From assembly GCA_029565735.1 (NCBI GenBank), contig JAKQNO010000109.1:1-51873 (forward strand): 51,873 nt of DNA. The letters are read 5' to 3'. The stretch is from a bacterium (lineage in GTDB: Bacteria; Oederibacteriota; PGYV01). Below are positions 37,284 to 45,634 of the stretch, piece by piece; the first letter of the stretch is position 1; every line of letters begins with the position of its first letter. The notes under the pieces are model-generated. The model did not search any database, was not told where the DNA came from, and saw only the letters and a list, made by a program, of their open reading frames with translations. The translations under genes were made by a program, and so were the position numbers.

Positions 37284-38252
37284 CTAAAATAAAAATCTAA
37301 TATCGTTATCCTCTCTGTTCTTAAGCGTTTTTCTTTCTATTTTCTTCCATACATATGCATCCTCTTTATTAAAAAATGCAATTTCATCCATAATAGAAGT
37401 TATTAATTCATTTAACCATAAGACAAGTTGCTTTTTTCTTAAACGAAACATTCTTCCGTTTTTTAAAAATTCATAATTTTTTTTATATTCCTGATATACA
37501 TTCCAACTAAACCATTTAACATTATCATTTGAACCAACTGGAAATTTTCCAAATTTAGATTTAATTATTATCATATCTAACCTCTTGCTTTCTTCGTCAT
37601 ACTCAATCTTTAGTATTCTCGATTGATTGTTGGTAAAGTATATCTCAAAGTTAAAGTATTTTTTCTGCTTATATAAATAATTATAAGAGTTATTTTTCAG
37701 GAACACATTCATTTTTTTCATACAAATACTGACAAATTCATTAAAATCAACAAAAGGATTTTTCTTATTGTTAACTCCCAGACGTATCATCAAACGTTTA
37801 GATATATTGACACCATCAAAACGCCCTTCTTCAATAGCATTCTTCAATAATATTTTATTTTCAATAAATCTAATCATATTTGCATCTGTGTTTTTTATAT
37901 ATTCTTCGACTATAATAAAATTATTATTATCATATTTCAATATTAACTCATTAATTAATTCTTCGTATTCAAAATATTTACAAACATCCTCGCCTATTTG
38001 AAACCAAATATCAAATTTCTTTACATAAATATCTGTTCTCTTAAAGTCTTTTAAACAGTTCATTCCTATCTTTATACTTGCAGAGCAATCTTTTTTCGAT
38101 ATATTCAAAAAAAAAGTAATTACTCCATTGAGTAAATACTTAATAAACATATTTCTATTTTTCTTATACCCCAATTTTTGAAATATTAAGCATAATCTAT
38201 TAACAAATTTATTATCATCCATGGTGTTTTTTATTCTCCCGTTTAGATGCAA
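37284..38252 (-). CDS. AT-rich orphan protein of unknown function
   Basis: About 322 residues, rich in Asn, Lys, Ile and Phe. After MDDNKFVNRLCLIFQKLGYK the sequence alternates helical and beta segments (for example KKFDIWFQIGEDVCKYFEYE and YFNFEIYFTNNQSRILKIEY), with no signal peptide or membrane helix. I start at TTG 38252, which follows AAGGGAG by five bases; ATG 38222 is the alternative. The N-terminal lines faintly recall DUF4304-like proteins, but I do not claim a family. Base composition is strikingly more AT-rich than both neighbours, and a repeat block lies on its downstream side, suggesting recent acquisition. Confidence 0.6.
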   Translation of the reverse strand: MHLNGRIKNTMDDNKFVNRLCLIFQKLGYKKNRNMFIKYLLNGVITFFLNISKKDCSASIKIGMNCLKDFKRTDIYVKKFDIWFQIGEDVCKYFEYEELINELILKYDNNNFIIVEEYIKNTDANMIRFIENKILLKNAIEEGRFDGVNISKRLMIRLGVNNKKNPFVDFNEFVSICMKKMNVFLKNNSYNYLYKQKKYFNFEIYFTNNQSRILKIEYDEESKRLDMIIIKSKFGKFPVGSNDNVKWFSWNVYQEYKKNYEFLKNGRMFRLRKKQLVLWLNELITSIMDEIAFFNKEDAYVWKKIERKTLKNREDNDIRFLF

Positions 38253-38328
38253 AATATCTCCCTTAAAACAAACCTTAAATTTCCCCTGCAAATTTTTATA
38301 TTACATCAAATCATAATTAAATATGAAA

Positions 38329-39702
38329 TTAATAAACAAACTCCGCTTTTGCCACCTTTTCAATATGCGGGTAGGAGGAGTACGTGGCCATAACCCTTAC
38401 ATTTGTGGTGTACTTCTGACCCGGCAGGATAAGCGGGACGTATTCCGGGGGGATTTCCCAGGAAATGGAATTTTCACCCTGTTCCAGCTGTATGTTTTTG
38501 CAGACCGTTATTTTCTTGTCCTTATCAAGCTCTATTTCCATCGTCACAAAACTTTTCTCCGTCAGAAAAAAATCAAACTGCAGGGCGTTTACCGGCGGCA
38601 CCGCCTGTATCCTTGCCACGCGGAAATTTGTCACGTCGCTGCCTATCCAGAAGTACTGCGCGGATTCTTTATCTGACACTATCACCTGCCCGTAATGCCT
38701 GTATATGGAAATGCCCGTGGGCTTTTCAAATTTATAATCGTCCGTGCCGTAAGAGCCGTAAGATGTGATATACGCAAGGTCAGGCGAAAATTTATGCACC
38801 TGCGAATTAAAATAATCCACAAGGTATAAATTTCCGTAATAGTCATAGTCAAGCGTGGTCAGGACAACCTTTCTTCCAAGTTTTTCATCCACCCTTACGC
38901 CGCGCACTATGTTCCCGTTTAAATCAAATTTCTGCAGCCTGTTAAAATAGCCGTCTATCACGTATATGCAGTTCTGCTTGTATCCAAGGTATCTCTGGTT
39001 CTCGTCAACCACGCATATGCCGCGCGGGTTGGATATGCCTTTTGTCTGGTCTATTGAATACAAAAATCCGCCTGACTTGGAAAACACCTGTATCCTGTTA
39101 TTGCCGTTGTCAGACACGTAAAGCTTGCCCGAAGAATCCATTTCCACATACAGCGGCCTGTTGAATTCCCCGTCGCCGGAGCCGGCTTTTCCGATATTCC
39201 TGATAAACCTTAATTTTCCGTCCTTGTAATAAAGCCTTACTATCCTGTTATTGCCGGTGTCAGCCACATACACATCGCCGTATTCATTGCACGAAATGCC
39301 GGTGGGCCTGTTGAATTCGCCTTCGCCCGCGCCGGAGTTGCCAAATACCGCAAGGCCGCTCATTGATACGTTGTAAATTATCTCCCCGCGCCCTGAATTA
39401 ACCCCGAACGCCGAAAGCTGCCAGTCGTCCTTGCCGGGGTTTATCCCGCCGTAATCCGCAAGCATTTTTGTGCACGCAGTGTCCTGCGGGTCTGAAAAAT
39501 AAGTTTTGTTGCCAAGAAAAACCTTAAGCCAGAAAGGGGTGCCTCTGTGCACTCCAAACGGCGTGTGCCAGAAACTTGGGTATACAAGGGTGGAAGGAAC
39601 GTCGGTAAGCGTTACAAAATCGCCTGATTTTTTTTCCTCTGCCGCGCAAAAATAAGGAATCGTTAAAATAACAGCGGCAAGCGTTAACAGAATTTTTTTC
39701 AT
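38329..39702 (-). CDS. Secreted NHL-repeat beta-propeller protein
   Basis: A signal peptide (MKKILLTLAAVILTIPYFCAAE) is followed by NHL units: GEGEFNRPTGISCNEYGDVY with VADTGNNRIVRLY, GDGEFNRPLYVEMDSSGKLY with VSDNGNNRIQVFS, and more degenerate blades up to about residue 350. The last 100 residues form a beta-rich domain (FVTMEIELDKDK, then QLEQGENSISWEI) resembling the FlgD-like Ig domains of exported proteins. It probably works in the periplasm or at the surface as a scaffold or ligand binder. It follows the PAP2 gene by 23 bases. Confidence 0.82.
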   Translation of the reverse strand: MKKILLTLAAVILTIPYFCAAEEKKSGDFVTLTDVPSTLVYPSFWHTPFGVHRGTPFWLKVFLGNKTYFSDPQDTACTKMLADYGGINPGKDDWQLSAFGVNSGRGEIIYNVSMSGLAVFGNSGAGEGEFNRPTGISCNEYGDVYVADTGNNRIVRLYYKDGKLRFIRNIGKAGSGDGEFNRPLYVEMDSSGKLYVSDNGNNRIQVFSKSGGFLYSIDQTKGISNPRGICVVDENQRYLGYKQNCIYVIDGYFNRLQKFDLNGNIVRGVRVDEKLGRKVVLTTLDYDYYGNLYLVDYFNSQVHKFSPDLAYITSYGSYGTDDYKFEKPTGISIYRHYGQVIVSDKESAQYFWIGSDVTNFRVARIQAVPPVNALQFDFFLTEKSFVTMEIELDKDKKITVCKNIQLEQGENSISWEIPPEYVPLILPGQKYTTNVRVMATYSSYPHIEKVAKAEFVY

Positions 39703-39725
39703 TTTCCGCCCTGTAAAAACATTAT

Positions 39726-40490
39726 TTAAAACCTGTACTTCATAGTCATGTAATTAATCCCATAACCGTGTTCAACAGCTATTTCCGCGTTAAGCCTGTC
39801 ATGCAGTTCATCCACGACAAAAGCGGAAAAAATTCCAAGCGCGGCGCCCGCGAATGTGTCAGACACCCAGTGCTTCTGCTTGTAAACGCGCGCGGCCGCA
39901 ACCGTTGCCGCGGCCGGATACGTTATAAAATAAAGCCATCTTCCGTAATGTTCCGGCACCATTGTCGCCCACATAAAAGCGGTGGATGTATGGCCTGAAG
40001 GAAATGACATATCCGAAAATGAAACATGCCAGAAGCTGAACTGATTTTCTGTCTGCGAAGGCCTTTCCCTTCCCGCAAGTGTTTTTACAACATATCCGGT
40101 AAGCCCGGATACTGCCAGCCCTTCAAGAAGTTTGGCGCCAAATTCTTTTTCACGCGGGCTGTCCAGCGCGTAAAAAACCGCAGCCGCGGCCATTATGGAA
40201 AGCCCGTCGCCGCCATAATTTGCTATGTCAAATATTGTGTCTTTTGTTTTATCGTGATATTTGCTTATTCCTTTGCTTAACCAAAGGTCATTATTTATAA
40301 GCAGCGCGGTTGTCCCGGCAATACCGCCCAAAATTAAAGTTGTTTTTAAAGGATTTTCAGTTATTGCCCCGCCCATGGCAGGATAATCTTTAAATATTAT
40401 GTGTTCCAGTACCGGTTCCTGCTGTTCTGCCGCGCAACAAAACGGAATAACGGCAAGAATAAGCGATATGATAAATATAATCCTTTTCAT
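39726..40490 (-). CDS. PAP2-superfamily membrane phosphatase
   Basis: All three phosphatase motifs are present: K136TLAGRERP, P164SGH167, and R201VYKQKHWVSD with His207 and Asp211. A signal or first helix (MKRIIFIISLILAVIPFCC) and further hydrophobic segments place the active site on the periplasmic side. Members dephosphorylate undecaprenyl pyrophosphate, phosphatidate or related lipids. ATG 40490 is preceded by GGAGGCAGG, so a start further upstream inside nadD is rejected. Given the glycan and inositol-lipid genes nearby, a lipid-phosphate substrate is plausible. Confidence 0.87.
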   Translation of the reverse strand: MKRIIFIISLILAVIPFCCAAEQQEPVLEHIIFKDYPAMGGAITENPLKTTLILGGIAGTTALLINNDLWLSKGISKYHDKTKDTIFDIANYGGDGLSIMAAAAVFYALDSPREKEFGAKLLEGLAVSGLTGYVVKTLAGRERPSQTENQFSFWHVSFSDMSFPSGHTSTAFMWATMVPEHYGRWLYFITYPAAATVAAARVYKQKHWVSDTFAGAALGIFSAFVVDELHDRLNAEIAVEHGYGINYMTMKYRF

Positions 40491-40512
40491 CCTGCCTCCG
40501 GTTTTATTTAAC

Positions 40513-41118
40513 TTACGCTTCCTGCCTGTAAAGCTTATTCTTATCAATATATTCCCAAACAGCCCCGCCAACTTCTTCCTGTATATTTGCGCCAAACCTG
40601 ATGCGCGCCCTTAATTCAGAAGCGGAAAGGTCTATAAGATGCGTTTTTGCCCAAAGCATCTGCGCCGCAAAAGGGTGTTTTTTTACAACCTTTTCTTTTG
40701 AAAAATCAGCGCGTTCAAAGATGATAAATTTAATGAGTTTTATAAGTTCCTTATATTCTTTCCATGTTTCAATGAAATAAAACGCGTCGGAACCCGTTAT
40801 AAAAAAGAATTCCTTGCCCGGAAATTCCGTCATAAAATATTTAACCGTGTTTATTGAATATGATATGCCCTGTTTTTTAATTTCGTATTCGGAAATCATA
40901 AAATCCGGATCACCGGAAATTAAAAGCTGGGTCATTTTTTCCCTGTGACCGGAATCAATAATACCCGCGTGGTCCTTGTGCGGCGGAAGGTATGAAGGCA
41001 CAAAAAATATTTTGTCCAGGTTAAACTGTTTTTTTACGTCTTTGGCAAGCAGGTAGTGTCCGATGTGCGGCGGATTAAACGTGCCGCCAAAAATACCGAC
41101 TTTTTTTGCCTTATCCAC
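40513..41118 (-). CDS. nadD: Nicotinate-nucleotide adenylyltransferase NadD
   Basis: Adenylylates nicotinate mononucleotide in NAD synthesis. KKVGIFGGTFNPPHIGHYLL contains the nucleotidyltransferase GxFNPxHxGH motif, FVPSYLPPHKDHAGI follows, and LSASELRARIRFG is the ISxTxxR-like end motif. The length of 201 residues is normal. It starts at GTG 41118, overlapping the proA stop by eight bases, which implies coupling. The proA-nadD order is common in bacteria. Confidence 0.95.
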   Translation of the reverse strand: MDKAKKVGIFGGTFNPPHIGHYLLAKDVKKQFNLDKIFFVPSYLPPHKDHAGIIDSGHREKMTQLLISGDPDFMISEYEIKKQGISYSINTVKYFMTEFPGKEFFFITGSDAFYFIETWKEYKELIKLIKFIIFERADFSKEKVVKKHPFAAQMLWAKTHLIDLSASELRARIRFGANIQEEVGGAVWEYIDKNKLYRQEA

Positions 41119-42367
41119 GTATCTGACCGCTGCCCGTGATTATATATTTTTCCGACGTAAGCCCCAAAAGCGCCAAAGGCCCCCTTACGTGCAGTTTCTG
41201 GTTGGAAATTCCCATTTCCGCGCCAAGCCCGAATTCGTTTCCGTCCGTGAACCTTGTGGAAGCGTTCACGTATACCGCGGCTGAATCCACTTCATTTAAA
41301 AAACGCGCAGAAGCTTCTTTATCCCGCGTTATTATAGCGTCAGAATGGTGCGAGCCGTATGTGTTGATATGCTCTATTGCTTCATCAATAGTGTCCACTA
41401 TTTTAATAGAAAGTATCAAATCATTATATTCGGTTATCCAGTCGTGCTCCGTGGCTTCCTTTATGTTCTTTAAGATGTCCCTTGTCCTTTCATCGCCGCG
41501 CAGCTCCACTTTTGCCTTTACATACTCCGCGTCCATTAAAGGCAGAAACTTATCCGCTATCTTTGAATTTACAAGCAGCGTTTCCATTGCATTGCATGTG
41601 CTTGGCCTTTGCACTTTGGCGTTAAAACACACCTTTACCGCCATATCAATATCGGCCGATTCATCAACGTAAGTGTGGCATATTCCCGCGTCATGCCTGA
41701 TAACGGGTATAAGCGAATTTTCCTCTATGAACTTAATAAGCCCGTAGCCGCCGCGGGGTATTATCACGTCAATATAATCTTTCATCTTTACAAGATGCGC
41801 CGCGGCTTCCCTGCCTGTGGATTCTATCACTTCAACCGCGCCTTCGGGAAGGCCGGCTTTATTAATACCTTCTTTAATTATTCCTGTCAGGCATATATTT
41901 GAATTAATGGCATCAGAGCCGCCCTTTAAGATAACCGCGTTGCCGGATTTTAGGGTTAAGGACGCCGCTTCCACGCAGACATTGGGGCGGGATTCAAAAA
42001 TTATCCCTATGACGCCAAGAGGCATTCTTATTTTTTGTATCTTTAAGCCGTTGGGCCTTATCTCTGTTGATGTTATTTCGCCCACAGGGTCAGGAAGCTT
42101 AATCACGTCATTTAACGCTTTTATCATTTCATCTATTCTTTTGTCATTTAAGGCAAGCCTGTCAAGAAAAGCTTCTGACAGCCCTTTTGTTTTGCCGTTG
42201 GCCAAATCAATATTGTTCTGCTCTTTAATAGCGGCGCGGTTTTTATCCAGGCCGTCAGCTATCATGGACAGCGCGCGGTTTTTATCGGCTGTGCTGAACT
42301 TTACAAGCTCTCTGGAAGCTTTTTTGGCGCTTTTGCACTTTGCAAGCACCGTTTCTTTTTCGTCCAA
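41111..42367 (-). CDS. proA: Gamma-glutamyl phosphate reductase ProA
   Basis: Second step of proline synthesis, NADPH-dependent. An aldehyde-dehydrogenase-like fold of 418 residues: PLGVIGIIFESRPNVCVEAA, SGNAVILKGGSDAINSN, IPRGGYGLIKFIEENS, catalytic Cys in NAKVQRPSTCNAMETLLV, and FGLGAEMGISNQKLHVRGPL. It starts at TTG 42367, seven bases after AAAGGAG. The proB partner is not in the window. Confidence 0.96.
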   Translation of the reverse strand: MDEKETVLAKCKSAKKASRELVKFSTADKNRALSMIADGLDKNRAAIKEQNNIDLANGKTKGLSEAFLDRLALNDKRIDEMIKALNDVIKLPDPVGEITSTEIRPNGLKIQKIRMPLGVIGIIFESRPNVCVEAASLTLKSGNAVILKGGSDAINSNICLTGIIKEGINKAGLPEGAVEVIESTGREAAAHLVKMKDYIDVIIPRGGYGLIKFIEENSLIPVIRHDAGICHTYVDESADIDMAVKVCFNAKVQRPSTCNAMETLLVNSKIADKFLPLMDAEYVKAKVELRGDERTRDILKNIKEATEHDWITEYNDLILSIKIVDTIDEAIEHINTYGSHHSDAIITRDKEASARFLNEVDSAAVYVNASTRFTDGNEFGLGAEMGISNQKLHVRGPLALLGLTSEKYIITGSGQIRG

Positions 42368-42390
42368 CTTTGGGCTCCTTTAAACTTTAA

Positions 42391-43521
42391 CTAAAAAAAC
42401 AGGGCAATTACGGTATTGGAAACCAGCATGCCTTTTCTTGTAAGCGCTATGGCATCCGCGCTGTCTGTCAAAAGCCCGCCTTTAAGCGGCCTTTCAATAA
42501 TTTTACCAAACCGCCCGTCAAAATCATAACCAAATCTTTCCCTAAAATCCGCTTTGTTTATCCCCTGCACGGTCCTTAATTTAAGCATTATAAATTCTTT
42601 CAATTCCATATCCGGCGTTATTTTTTCGCTTGTCTCCGCCGGGTCGTCATTCTTTTTCAACTGTTTTATGTAATTTTCAATATTTTTTAAATTCACGTAC
42701 CTTAGCCCGTCAAAATAAGACGCGGCAGCCGCGCCGATTCCGATATATTTACCTGAATCCCAGTAATTAAGGTTATGAACGCATTCTTTTCCGGGTTTGC
42801 AGAAATTGGCTATTTCATACTGCATGTAATCATTGCCTTCCAGAAAACCCGCGCCTGTTATGAACATATCGGTTATGTCATCGTCAGACGGCATTTTTAA
42901 GCCGCCGCTTTCAATTAATTTTCCCGTGGGAGTTTCCGGATACGGCGTGAACATATAAAACGAAATATGCTCCGCTCCCATTGATGACGCCTCTTCAATG
43001 TCGGATATTACCATTGATACATTCTGCCCCGGAATGCCGTACATAAGGTCAAGATTGATATTATTTATATTATTCCCGCGCAGTATGGCAAAAGCTTCTT
43101 TTATTTTATCAGAGTTGTGCACGCGGCCAAGCGTTTTTAAAATATTATCATCAAAACTCTGCGCGCCCATGCTTACCCTGTTGACGTTTGCGGCAAGCAC
43201 CTTTGCGGTTTTTTCTGTTATGGTTTCAGGGTTTGCCTCTATGGTTATTTCCTTAAAGTTCTTTTTTGGATAAAGGGAGTATATTCCGGTAAAAAGCGCG
43301 TCCAGCTGTTTTTCGGTAAGCACAGTGGGCGTGCCGCCGCCGATAAAAAGCGTGGAAAATTCAATTTCATATTTGTTTTTGTAATATTTTAATTCTTTTA
43401 TAACCGCTTCTGTGTAATCGTCAATAATGTAGAATTTATCGTCGCAGGAATAAAAATCGCAGTAGCCGCATTTTTGAACGCAGAATGGTATGTGGACATA
43501 CAGCCCGGTGTTATTGTTCAT
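42391..43521 (-). CDS. hemW: HemW-like radical SAM protein
   Basis: YVHIPFCVQKCGYCDFYSC holds the cluster cysteines C14, C18 and C21. FIGGGTPTVLTEKQL, VSMGAQSFDDNILKTLGRVH and NLDLMYGIPGQ are family signatures, and the C-terminal HemN domain is present (376 residues). HemW is best known as a haem chaperone; older annotation as coproporphyrinogen oxidase is probably wrong because that enzyme has a different N-terminus. It lies between lepB and proA with short gaps. Confidence 0.93.
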   Translation of the reverse strand: MNNNTGLYVHIPFCVQKCGYCDFYSCDDKFYIIDDYTEAVIKELKYYKNKYEIEFSTLFIGGGTPTVLTEKQLDALFTGIYSLYPKKNFKEITIEANPETITEKTAKVLAANVNRVSMGAQSFDDNILKTLGRVHNSDKIKEAFAILRGNNINNINLDLMYGIPGQNVSMVISDIEEASSMGAEHISFYMFTPYPETPTGKLIESGGLKMPSDDDITDMFITGAGFLEGNDYMQYEIANFCKPGKECVHNLNYWDSGKYIGIGAAAASYFDGLRYVNLKNIENYIKQLKKNDDPAETSEKITPDMELKEFIMLKLRTVQGINKADFRERFGYDFDGRFGKIIERPLKGGLLTDSADAIALTRKGMLVSNTVIALFF

Positions 43522-43545
43522 GATTTCAGGCTTTTACGCGGCTGA

Positions 43546-44295
43546 TTATTTAACCGCGGGTGCCGGTGCGGCTGTTTCAGCCGTTTTTGCCTGTTCATCA
43601 AGTTTAAGATGTTTAATTGCTTTCCACCTTGTGGGCGGCCAGTAAACTATCCACGCTTTTCCGCGTATGTTCTTGCGCGGCAGGAATCCCCAGAACCTGC
43701 TGTCTGAAGAGTTGTCCCTGTTGTCGCCCATCATAAAGTAGCTGTCCGGCGGTACAGTGACAGGGCCAAAGCTGTCGCGCGGCGACATAAACCCCGGAAA
43801 TATTTTCATGTCCTTGTGATACACGTAGTTTTCTTCCATCTTTTTGCCGTTAATGTACAGGACTTTATCTTTCATCTCTATGGTATCGCCGGGCAGCCCC
43901 ATGCACCTTTTTATGAACATAAAACGGGGGTCTTCCGGATACCTGAAAATTATAACTTCGCCCCTTTTGGGGTCGGCAAATCTGGCTGTGGTGTCGTCCT
44001 TCCACGGCAGGTACGTTCCGTAAACGAATTTATTGGCAATGATATGGTCGCCTATCAGTAAATTATCCTCCATGGAGGAGGAGGGTATGCGGAAAGCCTG
44101 GATAAAAAGGGTGCGGATTACAATTGCTATTATTATGGCTTCAAACGCCGGTTCAACCCAGTCGCGCACCACGTTTTCTTTTGGAAGTTTAAAAACAAAG
44201 ACAACAAGTATTTCCCCTATTGTAAGAAGCACGAAAAGCGCCCAAAATATGAATTCTGTGGTTTCTATACCAAAAATTGTCGCACCGGGTGGCAT
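43546..44295 (-). CDS. lepB: Signal peptidase I LepB
   Basis: Cleaves Sec and Tat signal peptides at the outer face of the inner membrane. One or two N-terminal helices are followed by the catalytic Ser74 (IPSSSMEDNLL), Lys129 (FIKRCMGLPGD) and box E GDNRDNSSDSRFWGF. The 249-residue protein ends with an Ala/Pro/Glu-rich tail. A TGGAGG ribosome site precedes the ATG. It is the first gene of lepB-hemW-proA-nadD-PAP2-NHL and faces away from the inositol-lipid cluster. Confidence 0.95.
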   Translation of the reverse strand: MPPGATIFGIETTEFIFWALFVLLTIGEILVVFVFKLPKENVVRDWVEPAFEAIIIAIVIRTLFIQAFRIPSSSMEDNLLIGDHIIANKFVYGTYLPWKDDTTARFADPKRGEVIIFRYPEDPRFMFIKRCMGLPGDTIEMKDKVLYINGKKMEENYVYHKDMKIFPGFMSPRDSFGPVTVPPDSYFMMGDNRDNSSDSRFWGFLPRKNIRGKAWIVYWPPTRWKAIKHLKLDEQAKTAETAAPAPAVK

Positions 44296-44365
44296 GTTTT
44301 TTCCTCCATTAAATTAAAAGATGTTTTAAATTATATGCCAAAAGAGGAAAAAAGCAAGATATTTA

Positions 44366-44406
44366 AAGACAGATGTACAGATGGTCGGAGGGTCAGAGGG
44401 ACGGAA
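44366..44406 (+). repeat. Purine-rich GGACGGA-type repeat block
   Basis: CAGATGGTCGGAGGGTCAGA and GGGACGGAAGTAAAAACA match the units at 36981 and 50557. It lies upstream of the 206-bp inverted-repeat element, with a GAGATT-containing spacer that also precedes the second element at 50730. Confidence 0.55.
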
Positions 44407-44460
44407 GTAAAAACATATATCGAAAATTCGAGATTCGAAAATTGGAAGAACAGAAACAAT

Positions 44461-44666
44461 ACAGGGGTTGGGTGTATTTTTTCAGTATGCGCCGCTCTAA
44501 TATACTATGTATTTGGCAAAGGCGGTTAAATTCCGCGCCGGCATATTCGTATATGACACGAGCTCCCGATTGCCAATGACGTTAATCTAAGTGATGATTT
44601 CAAGTTTATTTGAATACAAGATTACCAATTTGCGGCGCGTACTGAAAAAATATACCCAACCCCTGT
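44461..44666. mobile_element. MITE-like element with 35-bp terminal inverted repeats
   Basis: The left end (44461-44495, beginning ACAGGGGTTGGGTGTATTTT) and the right end (44632-44666) are inverted copies differing at two of 35 positions. The 206-base element has no coding capacity. Its interior matches, with gaps, the interior of the element at 50730-51057. No clear target duplication is seen. It may be a non-autonomous transposon remnant or a folded intergenic repeat. Confidence 0.6.
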
Positions 44667-44672
44667 AAAACT

Positions 44673-44705
44673 GGAGGGACGGATGCACAGAAGGACGGAA
44701 GGAAT
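44673..44705 (+). repeat. Purine-rich GGACGGA-type repeat block
   Basis: GGAGGGACGGATGCACAGAA followed by GGACGGAAGG, directly after the right end of the inverted-repeat element. The same order (element, then this unit) is seen at 51061. Confidence 0.55.
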
Positions 44706-44718
44706 GGCTGTAAAGACG

Positions 44719-44938
44719 CGGCTGGGCGGCTAAGCAGCTGGGCAAAGACGAAAGTCCGGAAGATCGGTTTGGATCTGGTAGGCGTACCTTTTAAGGTGCG
44801 GCAGTTGATTCAGGTTTAGGTGTAGATGTTTACCAAAACGAAATGAAAAAAAATCAACTGCCCCGGGCTAAAGCCCGCGCCTACCAATACCAAACCATGT
44901 TACTAAGCTGCCCAGCTGCCCAGCTGCCCAGCCTCCGT
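44719..44938. repeat. Nested palindrome of two repeat families
   Basis: Outer arms are CTGGGC-rich (44719-44747) and its inverse, a threefold GCTGCCCAG tandem (about 44908-44934). Inside, TGGTAGGCG...GCAGTTGATT (44776-44810) is mirrored by AATCAACTGCC...CGCCTACCA (44852-44886). The inner arm is itself a hairpin (CCGGGCTAAAGCCCG) and is the same family as the copies at 50611, 51118 and 51179. Confidence 0.55.
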
Positions 44939-44943
44939 TCCCC

Positions 44944-44972
44944 TTGACATCCCCCTTTAAAAGTGATATATA
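44944..44972 (+). promoter_or_regulatory. Strong sigma70 promoter of the inositol-lipid cluster
   Basis: TTGACA (44944-44949), a 17-base spacer and TATATA (44967-44972). Transcription would start near 44979, which lies downstream of an earlier in-frame start at 44963 and supports ATG 45008 as the pgsA start. Confidence 0.72.
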
Positions 44973-45007
44973 TTTACTGTTTTACTAAAAAGGGAGAATT
45001 TATAACA

Positions 45008-45607
45008 ATGGGATACAAAGCAGCCAGGGACGGCCTGAAAAAGTTCTTTGAAAATGCAATGGTGCCTTTACTTGTACTTTTAAATAAATTGCATATTACA
45101 CCCAATTTTATCACCTGGGTTGGGCTTATTATTAATTTAGCAGGTGCTTTCCTTATATATAAGGGATTTTTTGTATGGGGCGCTTTGGTTATTATATTTG
45201 CCAGCATTTTTGACATGATAGACGGCTCCCTTGCCAGATATACCAACCAGAAATCAAAATTCGGCGGATTTCTTGATTCCGTGACCGACAGGATATCAGA
45301 AGGCGCCCTTTACCTGGCTCTTCTAATGTATTATCTGAACCTTGAAGTGCCGGATAAAACAGCTGTGATTTTATGTTATGTTGTCGTGTTTTCATCTTTC
45401 CTTGTAAGCTATTTACGGGCGCGCGCGGGCGGGCTGAAAATAGACTGTTCCGGCGGAATTTTTACGCGCCCGGAGCGTATGGTTGTAATTTTACTTGGGC
45501 TTTTAATTAATCAGGCGGTCCCGGCGCTGTGGATTATGGCTGTTTTATCCATAGTAACGGTTATTCAGCGGTTTTTGCTTGTCAACGAACAGGCAAAACA
45601 TATTTAA
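45008..45607 (+). CDS. pgsA: Phosphatidylinositol-phosphate synthase-like CDP-alcohol phosphotransferase
   Basis: Condenses CDP-diacylglycerol with an alcohol phosphate in the inner membrane. The 199-residue protein has the complete motif D69-x2-D72-G-x2-A-R77-x8-G86-x3-D90-x3-D94 and about six helices. Unlike glycerol-phosphate enzymes it carries SYLRARAGG followed by GGIFTRPERMVVI, which from memory closely matches the actinobacterial PIP synthase PgsA1 segment that binds inositol phosphate. The next gene, 27 bases on, encodes Ino1, which makes that substrate. ATG 45008 is chosen over 44963 because the promoter lies between them. The ribosome site AAGGGAG has long spacing. Confidence 0.85.
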   Translation: MGYKAARDGLKKFFENAMVPLLVLLNKLHITPNFITWVGLIINLAGAFLIYKGFFVWGALVIIFASIFDMIDGSLARYTNQKSKFGGFLDSVTDRISEGALYLALLMYYLNLEVPDKTAVILCYVVVFSSFLVSYLRARAGGLKIDCSGGIFTRPERMVVILLGLLINQAVPALWIMAVLSIVTVIQRFLLVNEQAKHI

Positions 45608-45634
45608 ATTCATAGAAATTTCAGGAGGAGAAAG

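Noticed and set aside
42391-43521. Oxygen-independent coproporphyrinogen oxidase (HemN)
   Set aside because: It starts directly with YVHIPFCVQKCGYC at residue 8, as in HemW; true HemN has a longer N-terminus before the cluster motif.
44335-44579. Short plus-strand reading frames across the purine-rich repeats
   Set aside because: They are translations of repeat units with no ribosome site or family resemblance, and they cross the end of an inverted-repeat element.
44963-45007. Longer N-terminus for the PIP synthase
   Set aside because: It would begin upstream of the predicted transcription start and reads IYCFTKKGEF, unlike the family; ATG 45008 fits better.
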